In this document: one piece after another, positions 1 through 6,013 of the stretch
Layout of the letters: each line of letters begins with the position of its first letter
Position numbering within the stretch: position 1 is the first letter of the stretch
Assembly: GCA_003973585.1 (NCBI GenBank)
Contig: QNYN01000187.1
Coordinates: 1-7,555 of the forward strand
Length of the DNA stretch: 7,555 bases
Source of the DNA: Fusobacteriota bacterium
GTDB taxonomy: Bacteria; Fusobacteriota; Fusobacteriia; Fusobacteriales; Fusobacteriaceae
Direction: 5' to 3'
Notes under the pieces: generated by a model
What the model saw: only the letters and a program-made list of their open reading frames with translations
The model's database searches: none
Told to the model about the DNA's origin: nothing
Translations under genes and position numbers: made by a program

Positions 1-2
1 TA

Positions 3-83
3 GTTGTATGGAAAGAAAAACCTTTTATAACTATTCAAGATCCAACTTTTGTAATGATAAATGGTGAATTTATAAAAAAATAA
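3..83 (+). CDS. 3' end of a gene, possibly an amidohydrolase-family enzyme (partial)
   Basis: The frame is open from the window edge and encodes 26 residues before a TAA at 81-83. The tail reads VVWKEKPFITIQDP, then TFVMINGEFIKK. A 'VVW..KPF' strand followed by a 'V.INGE' strand resembles the last beta-strands of metal-dependent amidohydrolases of the imidazolonepropionase-like type, where the C-terminus returns to the small beta-sandwich domain. That assignment rests on a short motif and is tentative. It is supported as a true gene end by the hairpin terminator 28 bases downstream. The start and all catalytic residues lie outside the window. Confidence 0.5.
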   Translation, partial: VVWKEKPFITIQDPTFVMINGEFIKK

Positions 84-111
84 TAGAACAAAACGATATA
101 TAAAATAATAC

Positions 112-146
112 AAAAAGTGAGACTTCATTAAGAAATCTCACTTTTT
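112..146. terminator. Bidirectional intrinsic terminator
   Basis: A perfect 11-bp stem is formed by AAAAAGTGAGA (112-122) and TCTCACTTTTT (136-146), with a 13-base loop. The A-run on the left arm and the T-run on the right arm give a U-tract on either strand. It can therefore end both the + strand gene at 3-83 and the - strand transcript from yjdM. Confidence 0.85.
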
Positions 147-297
147 ATTTAGGATTCAAACCTAAAAGATTTGATTTTAATTTTTTTTCTACAGGTCTAT
201 CGCCTATCCAAGGCTTTAGAATTATTTTGTTGAATGAATCATTGTTTATGACTTTAACAAGCTGATTATTTTTATATTTTTTTAACAAATTCTGTTT
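145..297 (-). pseudogene. Orphan open tail downstream of yjdM, possible gene remnant
   Basis: On the - strand a frame is open from about 297 down to a TAA at 145-147, which touches the terminator stem. Its last part reads QLVKVINNDSFNK, IILKPWIGDRPVE, KKLKSNLLGLNPK. It has no ATG; the only early alternative start is a TTG at 286-288 inside the end of yjdM, with no ribosome binding site that I can see. The residue mix (W, G, D, R, P) looks protein-like. Codons such as GTC, AAC, TTC, GGC, CAG and CTT are commoner than in neighbouring genes. It could be the 3' stump of a gene lost by deletion, or chance. I do not recognise the family. Confidence 0.25.
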
Positions 298-610
298 TTA
301 ATTCCATAGATCCTATTCCATCTATTTTACATTTGATATCATGGTCAGCATCAACTAATCTAATATTTCTTACTTTAGTTCCTTTTTTTATAACTAAAGA
401 ACTTCCTTTAACTTTAAGGTCTTTAATTACAGATACAGTATCACCATCAACTAATATATTTCCGTTAGAATCTTTAAATACTTTTTCAGCATTTTCTTCA
501 GCTAAAACCTCAGGATTCCACTCGTATCCACACTCTGGACAAACCATAAGACTTCCATCTTCATATGTGTATTCTGAATTACATTTTGGACAATTTGGTA
601 AAGTTTTCAT
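272..610 (-). CDS. yjdM: Zinc-ribbon protein YjdM/PhnA
   Basis: The product is 112 residues, the full family length. An N-terminal zinc ribbon has C7-x2-C10 and C24-x2-C27 in the contexts [13 protein letters not shown] and VCPECGYEW. It is followed by the conserved C-terminal SH3-like domain: [20 protein letters not shown], then [11 protein letters not shown] and CKIDG, ending EFVKKI. The sequence is strongly like E. coli YjdM. The old name PhnA linked the family to phosphonate use, but that function is not established for this family and no phosphonate gene is nearby. The start ATG (608-610) has AAAGGAG at 620-626, nine bases away. It is divergent from glsA and is followed by the terminator at 112-146, so it is probably monocistronic. 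Confidence 0.95.
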   Translation of the reverse strand: MKTLPNCPKCNSEYTYEDGSLMVCPECGYEWNPEVLAEENAEKVFKDSNGNILVDGDTVSVIKDLKVKGSSLVIKKGTKVRNIRLVDADHDIKCKIDGIGSMELKTEFVKKI

Positions 611-654
611 AATTTTTGACTCCTTTATATATTTATTTTTTTTAACTACCAGTT

Positions 655-683
655 ATTTTATAATATTTATTAAAAAAAATCAA
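655..683 (-). promoter_or_regulatory. Candidate promoter of yjdM
   Basis: Read on the - strand, TTGATT (678-683) and TAAAAT (655-660) are separated by 17 bases and lie about 45 bases upstream of the yjdM start. The match to sigma-70 elements is fair. AT-rich sequence gives such matches easily, so confidence is moderate. Confidence 0.5.
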
Positions 684-779
684 GGGCAGCTGGTTATGAT
701 AGAACCTTTTAAATAAGGAGCTCATGTGATAAACTAAGAATTATAAAAGATACAGAATCACTTTTAAGGGAGGGGAAAA

Positions 780-1694
780 GTGGAAGAAATTTTAGAAAAG
801 ATAGTTAATAAAAATAAAATTAAAACAAAATTTGGAAATGTAGCAAATTATATCCCAGGATTAGATAAGGCCAATAGAGATGACTTAGGAATATGTCTTA
901 TCGATATAGAAGGAAATAAATCTGTATATGGAGATTATAATAAAAAGTTTACAATTCAAAGTGTGTCAAAACCAATAGCTTTAATGTTAGCAATATTAGA
1001 TAATGGCATAGATTATGTATTTTCAAAAGTAGGTACAGAGCCAACTGGAGATGCTTTTAATTCGATGATTAGGCTAGAAACGGCAGAAATGAAAAAACCA
1101 TATAATCCTATGATAAATGCAGGAGCTGTTGCTGTTTCTTCTATGATAAAAGGAAAAAATAAAGAAGAAAAATTTCAAAGGTTATTAGATTTTTTTAAAT
1201 TAATTACTGAAAATGATAGTCTTTCTTATAATAAAGAGATATATGAAGGGGAAAAAAGAACTGGTAATAAAAATAGAGCCATGGCTTATTTTATGAAGGA
1301 TCAAGGGATTATAGATAGTTCTGTAGAAGAAACTTTAGATGTGTATTTTAAACAATGTTCTATAGAGGTAACTACTGTTGACTTAGCCATGATAGGATTG
1401 TTTTTGAGTAAAAATGGTATTTTATCTACAGGGGAACGAATAATATCATCATATGAAGCTAAAATTATAAAATCATTAATGATGACTTGTGGAATGTATG
1501 ATGGATCTGGAGAATTTGCTCTAAATGTTGGAATTCCTTCTAAAAGTGGTGTAGGAGGAGGAATAATGTCGGTTGTTCCTAATATGATGGGAATTGGAAT
1601 TTATGGGCCTTCTTTAGATAAGAAAGGAAATTCAATTGGTGGAAACGGTATCTTAGAAGATTTATCAAGGGAACTTGATTTGAGTATATTTTAG
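780..1694 (+). CDS. glsA: Glutaminase (serine-dependent, GlsA family)
   Basis: It hydrolyses L-glutamine to glutamate and ammonia in the cytoplasm. At 304 residues it has the full bacterial length, as a single penicillin-binding-protein-like fold. Visible active-site elements are the SxxK motif S61-V-S-K64; N113 in NPMINAGA; E158 and N165 in EGEKRTGNKN; Y189 in VYFKQCSIEVTT; Y240 in TCGMYDGSG; and the glycine-rich KSGVGGGIM near 255-263. These correspond to the Ser, Lys, Asn, Glu and Tyr residues known from the glutaminase family. The start is GTG at 780, chosen because GGGAGG (768-773) lies six bases upstream and the protein then begins as family members do. It heads a + strand cluster, with 16 bases to the next gene. 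I see no convincing promoter in 684-767. Confidence 0.96.
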   Translation: MEEILEKIVNKNKIKTKFGNVANYIPGLDKANRDDLGICLIDIEGNKSVYGDYNKKFTIQSVSKPIALMLAILDNGIDYVFSKVGTEPTGDAFNSMIRLETAEMKKPYNPMINAGAVAVSSMIKGKNKEEKFQRLLDFFKLITENDSLSYNKEIYEGEKRTGNKNRAMAYFMKDQGIIDSSVEETLDVYFKQCSIEVTTVDLAMIGLFLSKNGILSTGERIISSYEAKIIKSLMMTCGMYDGSGEFALNVGIPSKSGVGGGIMSVVPNMMGIGIYGPSLDKKGNSIGGNGILEDLSRELDLSIF

Positions 1695-1710
1695 AGATAA
1701 AAGGAGAATT

Positions 1711-2436
1711 ATGGAAAAACGAAACGAGTTTTTATTGGAAAACAAGATACATTCTAGCTATTATGAATTTTTTACTCTAGAAATAGTAGAAAAAATAGAA
1801 GTTATTTTTAGTAAAATTGAAAATTATACTCCTAGTAAAGAAGATGTTTTTAAAGTATTTAGAAAAGATTTAAATGATGTCAAAGTGGTTCTTTTGGGAA
1901 TGGATCCATATCCACAAAAAGGTGTTGCCACTGGAAGATCTTTTGAAGTGAAAAAAGATAATTGGGCTGATAAAGGGGTAAATACATCACTAAAAAATAT
2001 TCTGAAATTAATATATAAGACATATATGGGAGAAATTCCTACAATAAAATTATTAAGGGAAAAAATAGAGTCAGAAGAATTTAATATATTATCACCGAAA
2101 GATCTTTTTAATAGCTGGGAATCACAAGGTGTTTTATTACTTAATGTAGGGTTAACTGTTGAAATAGGAAAATCAGGTAGTCATATTAAATACTGGAAGC
2201 CTATAACAGAAAAATTACTTAGATATTTAGAAATGAAAAATAAAAATTTAATATTTTTATTGTGGGGACAAAAAGCGATTAATTATAAAAAAAATTTAAA
2301 AAATTCAGTAATTATAGAACACAATCATCCTGCAATATGTGGTAATTTAAAAAATCCAAATGATTTTTTAAATGGAGAAAGTTTTGAAAAGACAAAAAAT
2401 ATTATTGAGTGGCGAGGAATCAAAGGAGGAAAGTAG
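1711..2436 (+). CDS. ung: Divergent family-1-like uracil-DNA glycosylase
   Basis: The product is 241 residues, a little longer than E. coli Ung. It would remove uracil from DNA to start base excision repair. The five family-1 blocks can be followed: VVLLGMDPYPQKGVATG (59-75; water-activating Asp D65 and uracil-pocket Tyr Y67), SFEV (77-80), VLLLNVGLTV (141-150; uracil-reading N145), FLLWGQKA (182-189) and HNHPAICGN (204-212; catalytic His H206). Two blocks differ from the canonical forms. GQDPYH is GMDPYP, and the DNA-intercalation loop HPSPLS is HPAICG, so the usual intercalating Leu position is Cys210. The order, spacing and key catalytic residues still fit an active enzyme. AAGGAG at 1701-1706 precedes the ATG. 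It is probably co-transcribed with glsA, and its TAG overlaps the next gene's start. Confidence 0.85.
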   Translation: MEKRNEFLLENKIHSSYYEFFTLEIVEKIEVIFSKIENYTPSKEDVFKVFRKDLNDVKVVLLGMDPYPQKGVATGRSFEVKKDNWADKGVNTSLKNILKLIYKTYMGEIPTIKLLREKIESEEFNILSPKDLFNSWESQGVLLLNVGLTVEIGKSGSHIKYWKPITEKLLRYLEMKNKNLIFLLWGQKAINYKKNLKNSVIIEHNHPAICGNLKNPNDFLNGESFEKTKNIIEWRGIKGGK

Positions 2437-3290
2437 TGAAATATTTTTTATTTATAGATCATCCAAAAGGAAATTTAGATACTATTTCAGAAGAGACAGA
2501 AGAAAGGATTAGAAGTTATTTTGATAGAATAGATACTATAAAAACTAAAGTTAATATAAAAGGGAAAGAATATCAAGGGGTTATTGATTATGGTGTTTTT
2601 GCAAATTTAACAAATTTTGATTGTTTTCATTGTGTAGAGCATTGTTGTGGGGATGCTCCAGAAATATTTAATAAAAAAATTAGAAAATTTATATTAGAGA
2701 ATAGTGAAAAATATAATACATTAACAAAAACTTTTGATATTTTAGAAGAATTAGGACATTCTTCAGAAGAGATTGAAGATATGGTATTAAATGAAAAAGT
2801 GTTAGTTGCAGAGGAATATTTAGAAAATGAGATAGATTTATGTCCTTGTGCATATACTCCTAAAAATGGTCAAACTTTATGTTCCCTTCATTCAATTTGT
2901 TTAGATAAAGGTTTAGGAGCTAAAGAAATCATTGAAAATAAACCATTTATATGTAGTATATGGCCCCTTGAGATGATTTTAGATGAAGATAAAAATATTT
3001 TATATATAACTTTACCTGATGATTTTACAAATAACTTTACTTTAGAAAATTATTACACTAAGTCATGTATAAATATAGATTTTGCAATGAGTCCTGTCTT
3101 TAGAAGGGAAAACCCAGATGGCTTTTTAGAAGAAGATTTTATCCCTTTTATTTTTAGTTATGGGGAAACACTAAAGAATATATTGGGAAATGAGGTATAT
3201 TCTTTAATAAAAGAAAAATTAATAGAAGAAGAGCTAATAACAGAAGATAATTCCCATCAAAAAGAACAACTTTTTAAAATTTTGGTATAA
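2436..3290 (+). CDS. Cysteine-rich protein, YkgJ/DUF3109-like, function unknown
   Basis: The product is 284 residues from the GTG at 2436, whose first base is the last base of the ung TAG. This start is preferred over an in-frame GTG at 2409 because AGGAGG (2424-2429) sits six bases upstream of it. Ten cysteines occur, mostly clustered: C63 and C66 in FDCFHC, C70-C71 in EHCCGDAPEIF, C136 and C138 in LCPCAY, C149 and C155 in TLCSLHSIC, C173 in KPFICSIWPLEM, and C211. The pattern CC, then CPCAYT, then C.LH, then KP..C..WPL resembles YkgJ-type cysteine clusters and DUF3109 proteins, which are thought to bind Zn or Fe-S. No signal peptide or membrane segment is evident. Tight overlap with ung suggests translational coupling, but no functional link is known to me. 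No clear terminator follows. Confidence 0.8.
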   Translation: MKYFLFIDHPKGNLDTISEETEERIRSYFDRIDTIKTKVNIKGKEYQGVIDYGVFANLTNFDCFHCVEHCCGDAPEIFNKKIRKFILENSEKYNTLTKTFDILEELGHSSEEIEDMVLNEKVLVAEEYLENEIDLCPCAYTPKNGQTLCSLHSICLDKGLGAKEIIENKPFICSIWPLEMILDEDKNILYITLPDDFTNNFTLENYYTKSCINIDFAMSPVFRRENPDGFLEEDFIPFIFSYGETLKNILGNEVYSLIKEKLIEEELITEDNSHQKEQLFKILV

Positions 3291-3325
3291 AATAGTACAA
3301 AAAGACTTATTTCAGATTAAAATTA

Positions 3326-3355
3326 TTGATTTTTTATCGCCGTTTATAGTATAAT
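3326..3355 (+). promoter_or_regulatory. Promoter of ilvA
   Basis: TTGATT (3326-3331) and a perfect TATAAT (3350-3355) are separated by 18 bases, and transcription should start near 3362. This places the in-frame GTG at 3360 at or before the start point, which supports the ATG at 3393 as the true ilvA start. Confidence 0.8.
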
Positions 3356-3392
3356 ACAGGTGGAAATAAAAAAATTAAGTAGGGGGCTAAAA

Positions 3393-4601
3393 ATGGACAA
3401 AGTTAAATTAGAAGACATTGTAAAAGCACAAAAAATATTAAAGCCTGTAATTAAAGATACACCTTTATTAGAATCAAGACAATTGTGTAAGATGACAGGG
3501 GGAAATATTTATTTAAAAGCAGAGAATTTACAGTTAACGGGTTCTTTTAAAATAAGAGGTGCTTATAACAAAATAAGTAACTTAAGTGAAGAAGAAAAAG
3601 AAGCAGGGGTTATTGCATCTTCAGCTGGGAACCATGCTCAAGGAGTAGCACTTAGTGCAACAAAGTTAGGGATAAAATCAACTATAGTAATGCCTGAAAT
3701 AGCACCTTTATCAAAAGTAGCAGCAACTAAAAATTTTGGTGCAGAAGTAGTATTACATGGTTCTGTATATGATGATGCTTATGGTAAGGCATGTGAAATT
3801 CAAAAGGAAACAGGAGCAACTTTCTTACACCCTTTTGACGATAAATATGTTATTGCAGGGCAAGGAACAATAGGATTAGAGATATTAGATCAATTAGAAA
3901 ATGTAGATGTAGTTTTAGTGCCTATTGGAGGGGGAGGAATTTTAGCAGGAATTTCTACTGCTATAAAGGCTATTAATCCTAAAGTAAAAGTAATAGGTGT
4001 AGAGGCAGCATATGCTCCTTCTATGAAAAGTGCAATAGAAAGAGGACAAGTATATACAATAGATACAAGGGCAACTATAGCAGATGGAATTGCAGTTAGA
4101 AGAGCAGGAGATTTAACTTTTGAGATTATCAAAGAAAATGTAGATGAATTTGTAACAGTAACAGAAGAAGAAATAGCAAGGGCAGTATTACTTTTATTAG
4201 AAAGGGATAAAGTTGTTGCAGAGGGAGCTGGTGCAGTAACTGCTGCTGCTGTTATGAATAATAAGTTTGATTTTAAAGGGAAAAATGTAGTTGCAGTAGT
4301 ATCAGGTGGCAACCTAGATGTAAACCTAATGGAAAGAATAGTAAATAAAGCATTAATAAGTGAAAATAGAAGATATACATTAAAGGTTAAATTAGTAGAT
4401 AAAGCAGGAGAAATGACAAAATTATTAGGAGTTATAGCAGAATTAAAAGCAAATATTTTAACATTAAACCAAACAATGTATAAAAATGCACTTGCTATAG
4501 GAGAACAAGAGGTAAAATTAACTTTAGAAACTTTTGATAAGGTTCATATAGATGAAATTGTAAGTAAATTAATAGCAGCAGGATATGAGATATTAGACTA
4601 A
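3393..4601 (+). CDS. ilvA: Threonine ammonia-lyase with C-terminal ACT domain
   Basis: A PLP enzyme that converts L-threonine to 2-oxobutanoate and ammonia, feeding isoleucine synthesis or threonine catabolism. It is 402 residues, the length of the short TdcB-like form with one ACT domain, rather than the roughly 510-residue E. coli IlvA. Visible motifs are the PLP lysine K53 in TGSFKIRGA, the substrate loop SSAGNHAQG (77-84 region), the phosphate-binding glycines in PIGGGGILAG (177-186) and VSGGN near 304. An ACT domain covers about 328-402, starting at RYTLKVKLVDKAGEM. The ATG at 3393 has AGGGGG at 3381-3386, six bases upstream; an upstream in-frame GTG at 3360 coincides with the predicted transcription start and is rejected. 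The gene stands alone, with its own promoter and terminator. tdcB would be an equally fair symbol. Confidence 0.95.
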   Translation: MDKVKLEDIVKAQKILKPVIKDTPLLESRQLCKMTGGNIYLKAENLQLTGSFKIRGAYNKISNLSEEEKEAGVIASSAGNHAQGVALSATKLGIKSTIVMPEIAPLSKVAATKNFGAEVVLHGSVYDDAYGKACEIQKETGATFLHPFDDKYVIAGQGTIGLEILDQLENVDVVLVPIGGGGILAGISTAIKAINPKVKVIGVEAAYAPSMKSAIERGQVYTIDTRATIADGIAVRRAGDLTFEIIKENVDEFVTVTEEEIARAVLLLLERDKVVAEGAGAVTAAAVMNNKFDFKGKNVVAVVSGGNLDVNLMERIVNKALISENRRYTLKVKLVDKAGEMTKLLGVIAELKANILTLNQTMYKNALAIGEQEVKLTLETFDKVHIDEIVSKLIAAGYEILD

Positions 4602-4619
4602 AAATAGAAGAATATTGAA

Positions 4620-4659
4620 AAAAGTACCCATTATCTTAAGAGAGATAGTGGGTACTTTT
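4620..4659. terminator. Shared terminator between convergent ilvA and coaBC
   Basis: A 16-bp stem pairs 4620-4635 with 4644-4659, with one T-G wobble (4631/4648) and an 8-base loop TTAAGAGA. The arms begin AAAAGTACCCA and end TGGGTACTTTT. A-runs and T-runs flank both sides, so it can work in both directions. It lies 18 bases after the ilvA stop and 9 bases after the coaBC stop. Confidence 0.92.
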
Positions 4660-4668
4660 AATATGGTT

Positions 4669-5841
4669 TTATTTAAGTTGTTCTAGGATTTTGAAAGCTA
4701 AATCTTCCTTTTTTGTTTGAGGTACTTCTAATATAGAATCATTAGTAATAAAAAATACATGGTTAGTATTTTTACCAAATGCTTCAGTTGAGTTTCCAAC
4801 AATAAGATCTAAATTTTTCTTTTTTAATTTTGTAGTTGCATTTTCTATTAAATCATCTGATTCAGCAGCAAATCCAATAAGTTTTTGGTTTTCTTTTTTT
4901 CTTTTTCCCATTTCTAGTAAAATATCTGGATTTCTTGTTAATTCAAATACTAAATCTCCATCTTTTTTCTTAATTTTAGAAGGAGAGTATTCTTTTATTC
5001 TATAATCGGCAACAGCAGCACATGCAATTCCAATATCAGAGTTATCAAAATATTTAAAAACAGCATCATACATTTCCATAGCACTTCTAACATTTATAAC
5101 TTCTATATTAGAAGGAGGAGTAATATTAGTAGGGCCACTTATGAGGGTCACTATAGCTCCTAGTTGTTTTGCAGCTTCAGCTAAGGCATATCCCATTTTA
5201 CCTGTAGATCTATTACTCAAATATCTAATAGGATCAATAGCCTCTTCTGTAGGGCCTGCAGTAATAACAATTTTTTTCCCTTTTAAAAATTGCTCTCTTT
5301 CTTTAGCTAAAAAATGAGTATTTATAATATCAATTATGTCACTTTCTTTTTTCAATCTTCCCTTTGCATTCCAGTCACATGCAAGATTTCCAGTATCTGC
5401 ATCGATAAAATTGTAACCATAAGTTTCTAGTTTTTTTATATTATCCTTTAAAATAGGATTGTTATACATATTTACATTCATAGCTAGAGCAAAAAAAGTT
5501 GGAGCTGTAGTTGCAGAGATTATAGTAGAGAGCATATCATCAGCAATACCATTTGCAACTTTTCCAATAATATTATAAGTAGCAGGAGCAATCAAGACTA
5601 AATCAGCCCAGTCTGCTAAACTAATATGTTCTACATCAATATTTGATTTTTCAGCCCACATATCAACAGAAACACGATTTTTAGAAAGGGTCTCTAAAGT
5701 AAGCGGAGTAATAATCTCAGTGGCGTTTTTAGTCATAACAACTTTCACATTATATCCATTTTTCTTTAGTAAAGAACAAATATTTGCTGATTTATATGCT
5801 GCAATTCCACCAGTTATTCCTAAAAGTATATTTTTTTTCAT
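4669..5841 (-). CDS. coaBC: Bifunctional phosphopantothenoylcysteine decarboxylase / phosphopantothenate-cysteine ligase
   Basis: It makes 4'-phosphopantetheine from 4'-phosphopantothenate, cysteine and a nucleotide (CTP in the common form), in two steps of coenzyme A synthesis. It is 390 residues, near the usual 400. The N-terminal CoaC flavoprotein domain (1-180) shows GITGGIAAYK (8-17), catalytic H72 in VEHISLADWADLVLIAPAT, the MNVNM motif (121-125; N122) and active-site C155 in GNLACDW. The C-terminal CoaB domain (188-390) begins GKKIVITAGPTEE and has N210 in YLSNRSTGKMG, AAVADY (275-280) and SPSKIKKK with the conserved lysine near 289. MNVNMY replaces the commoner MNVNMW, a mild change. 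The ATG at 5839-5841 is preceded by AGGAG (5850-5854, - strand) at eight bases. It is convergent with ilvA and divergent from the metal ATPase. Confidence 0.97.
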   Translation of the reverse strand: MKKNILLGITGGIAAYKSANICSLLKKNGYNVKVVMTKNATEIITPLTLETLSKNRVSVDMWAEKSNIDVEHISLADWADLVLIAPATYNIIGKVANGIADDMLSTIISATTAPTFFALAMNVNMYNNPILKDNIKKLETYGYNFIDADTGNLACDWNAKGRLKKESDIIDIINTHFLAKEREQFLKGKKIVITAGPTEEAIDPIRYLSNRSTGKMGYALAEAAKQLGAIVTLISGPTNITPPSNIEVINVRSAMEMYDAVFKYFDNSDIGIACAAVADYRIKEYSPSKIKKKDGDLVFELTRNPDILLEMGKRKKENQKLIGFAAESDDLIENATTKLKKKNLDLIVGNSTEAFGKNTNHVFFITNDSILEVPQTKKEDLAFKILEQLK

Positions 5842-5890
5842 AAAAGTCTCTCCTCTTTAAAGATATTTAAATAATTTTTTTATTCTCTTT

Positions 5891-5899
5891 AGTATATCA
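5891..5899 (-). promoter_or_regulatory. Extended -10 promoter element of coaBC
   Basis: On the - strand the sequence reads TGATATACT: a TGn extension followed by TATACT, about 50 bases upstream of the start codon. No good -35 hexamer is present 17 bases further upstream (only T-rich sequence), which fits an extended -10 promoter. A perfect AT-only palindrome, TATAAAATTTTATA (5900-5913), sits just upstream. Confidence 0.55.
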
Positions 5900-5936
5900 T
5901 ATAAAATTTTATAAAAAAAGTTAATGAAAAGTAATA

Positions 5937-5954
5937 TATGAATTGACATTCATA
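5937..5954. promoter_or_regulatory. Upstream operator, ArsR/SmtB-like
   Basis: TATGAA-TTGACA-TTCATA: two 6-base arms with a 6-base centre that is exactly the -35 hexamer. With one more base on each outer side the repeat reads ATATGAAT-TGAC-ATTCATAT (5936-5955). A bound dimer would cover the -35. The arm sequence fits the TGAA...TTCA core of ArsR/SmtB-family metal sensor sites. Confidence 0.65.
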
Positions 5955-5971
5955 TGAAATTATAATATTAT
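5943..5971 (+). promoter_or_regulatory. Promoter of the metal ATPase
   Basis: A perfect TTGACA -35 (5943-5948) and TATTAT -10 (5966-5971) are separated by 17 bases. Transcription would start near 5978, some 36 bases before the ATG. This is the strongest promoter match in the window. Both elements are embedded in inverted repeats, described separately. Confidence 0.85.
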
Positions 5972-5988
5972 ATGAATAGTTATTCATA
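5971..5988. promoter_or_regulatory. Downstream operator, ArsR/SmtB-like
   Basis: TATGAATA-GT-TATTCATA is a perfect 8-2-8 inverted repeat, equivalently TATGAA-N6-TTCATA. It starts on the last base of the -10 and covers the predicted start point. It has the same arms and spacing as the site 34 bases upstream. Repressor binding here would block transcription of the ATPase. Confidence 0.72.
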
Positions 5989-6013
5989 CATATATATAAA
6001 GGAGTTTAAGAAT

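Noticed and set aside
333..716. 127-codon + strand open frame opposite yjdM
   Set aside because: It is the antisense shadow of yjdM, is rich in Ser/Phe/Leu as expected from the complement of AT-rich coding sequence, and has no ribosome binding site.
696..716. Six-codon upstream reading frame (ATG..TAA) before glsA
   Set aside because: It has no Shine-Dalgarno sequence and no attenuator-like hairpin beside it, so it is probably chance.
2409..2435. Upstream GTG start for the cysteine-rich protein, nine codons longer
   Set aside because: AGGAGG at 2424-2429 is correctly placed for the GTG at 2436, not for 2409, and the added residues (ARNQRRKV) are just the ung end in another frame.
3291..3325. 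A terminator between the cysteine-rich gene and the ilvA promoter
   Set aside because: I see no stable hairpin with a T-run here, so read-through into ilvA cannot be excluded.
3890..4312. 140-codon - strand open frame inside ilvA
   Set aside because: It is antisense to the well-supported PLP enzyme; the Ala/Ser/Thr-rich product looks like a complement artefact.
5900..5913. TATAAAATTTTATA, a 14-base perfect palindrome in the coaBC promoter region
   Set aside because: AT-only palindromes of this length are easy to obtain by chance in sequence this AT-rich, and there is no second copy to suggest an operator.
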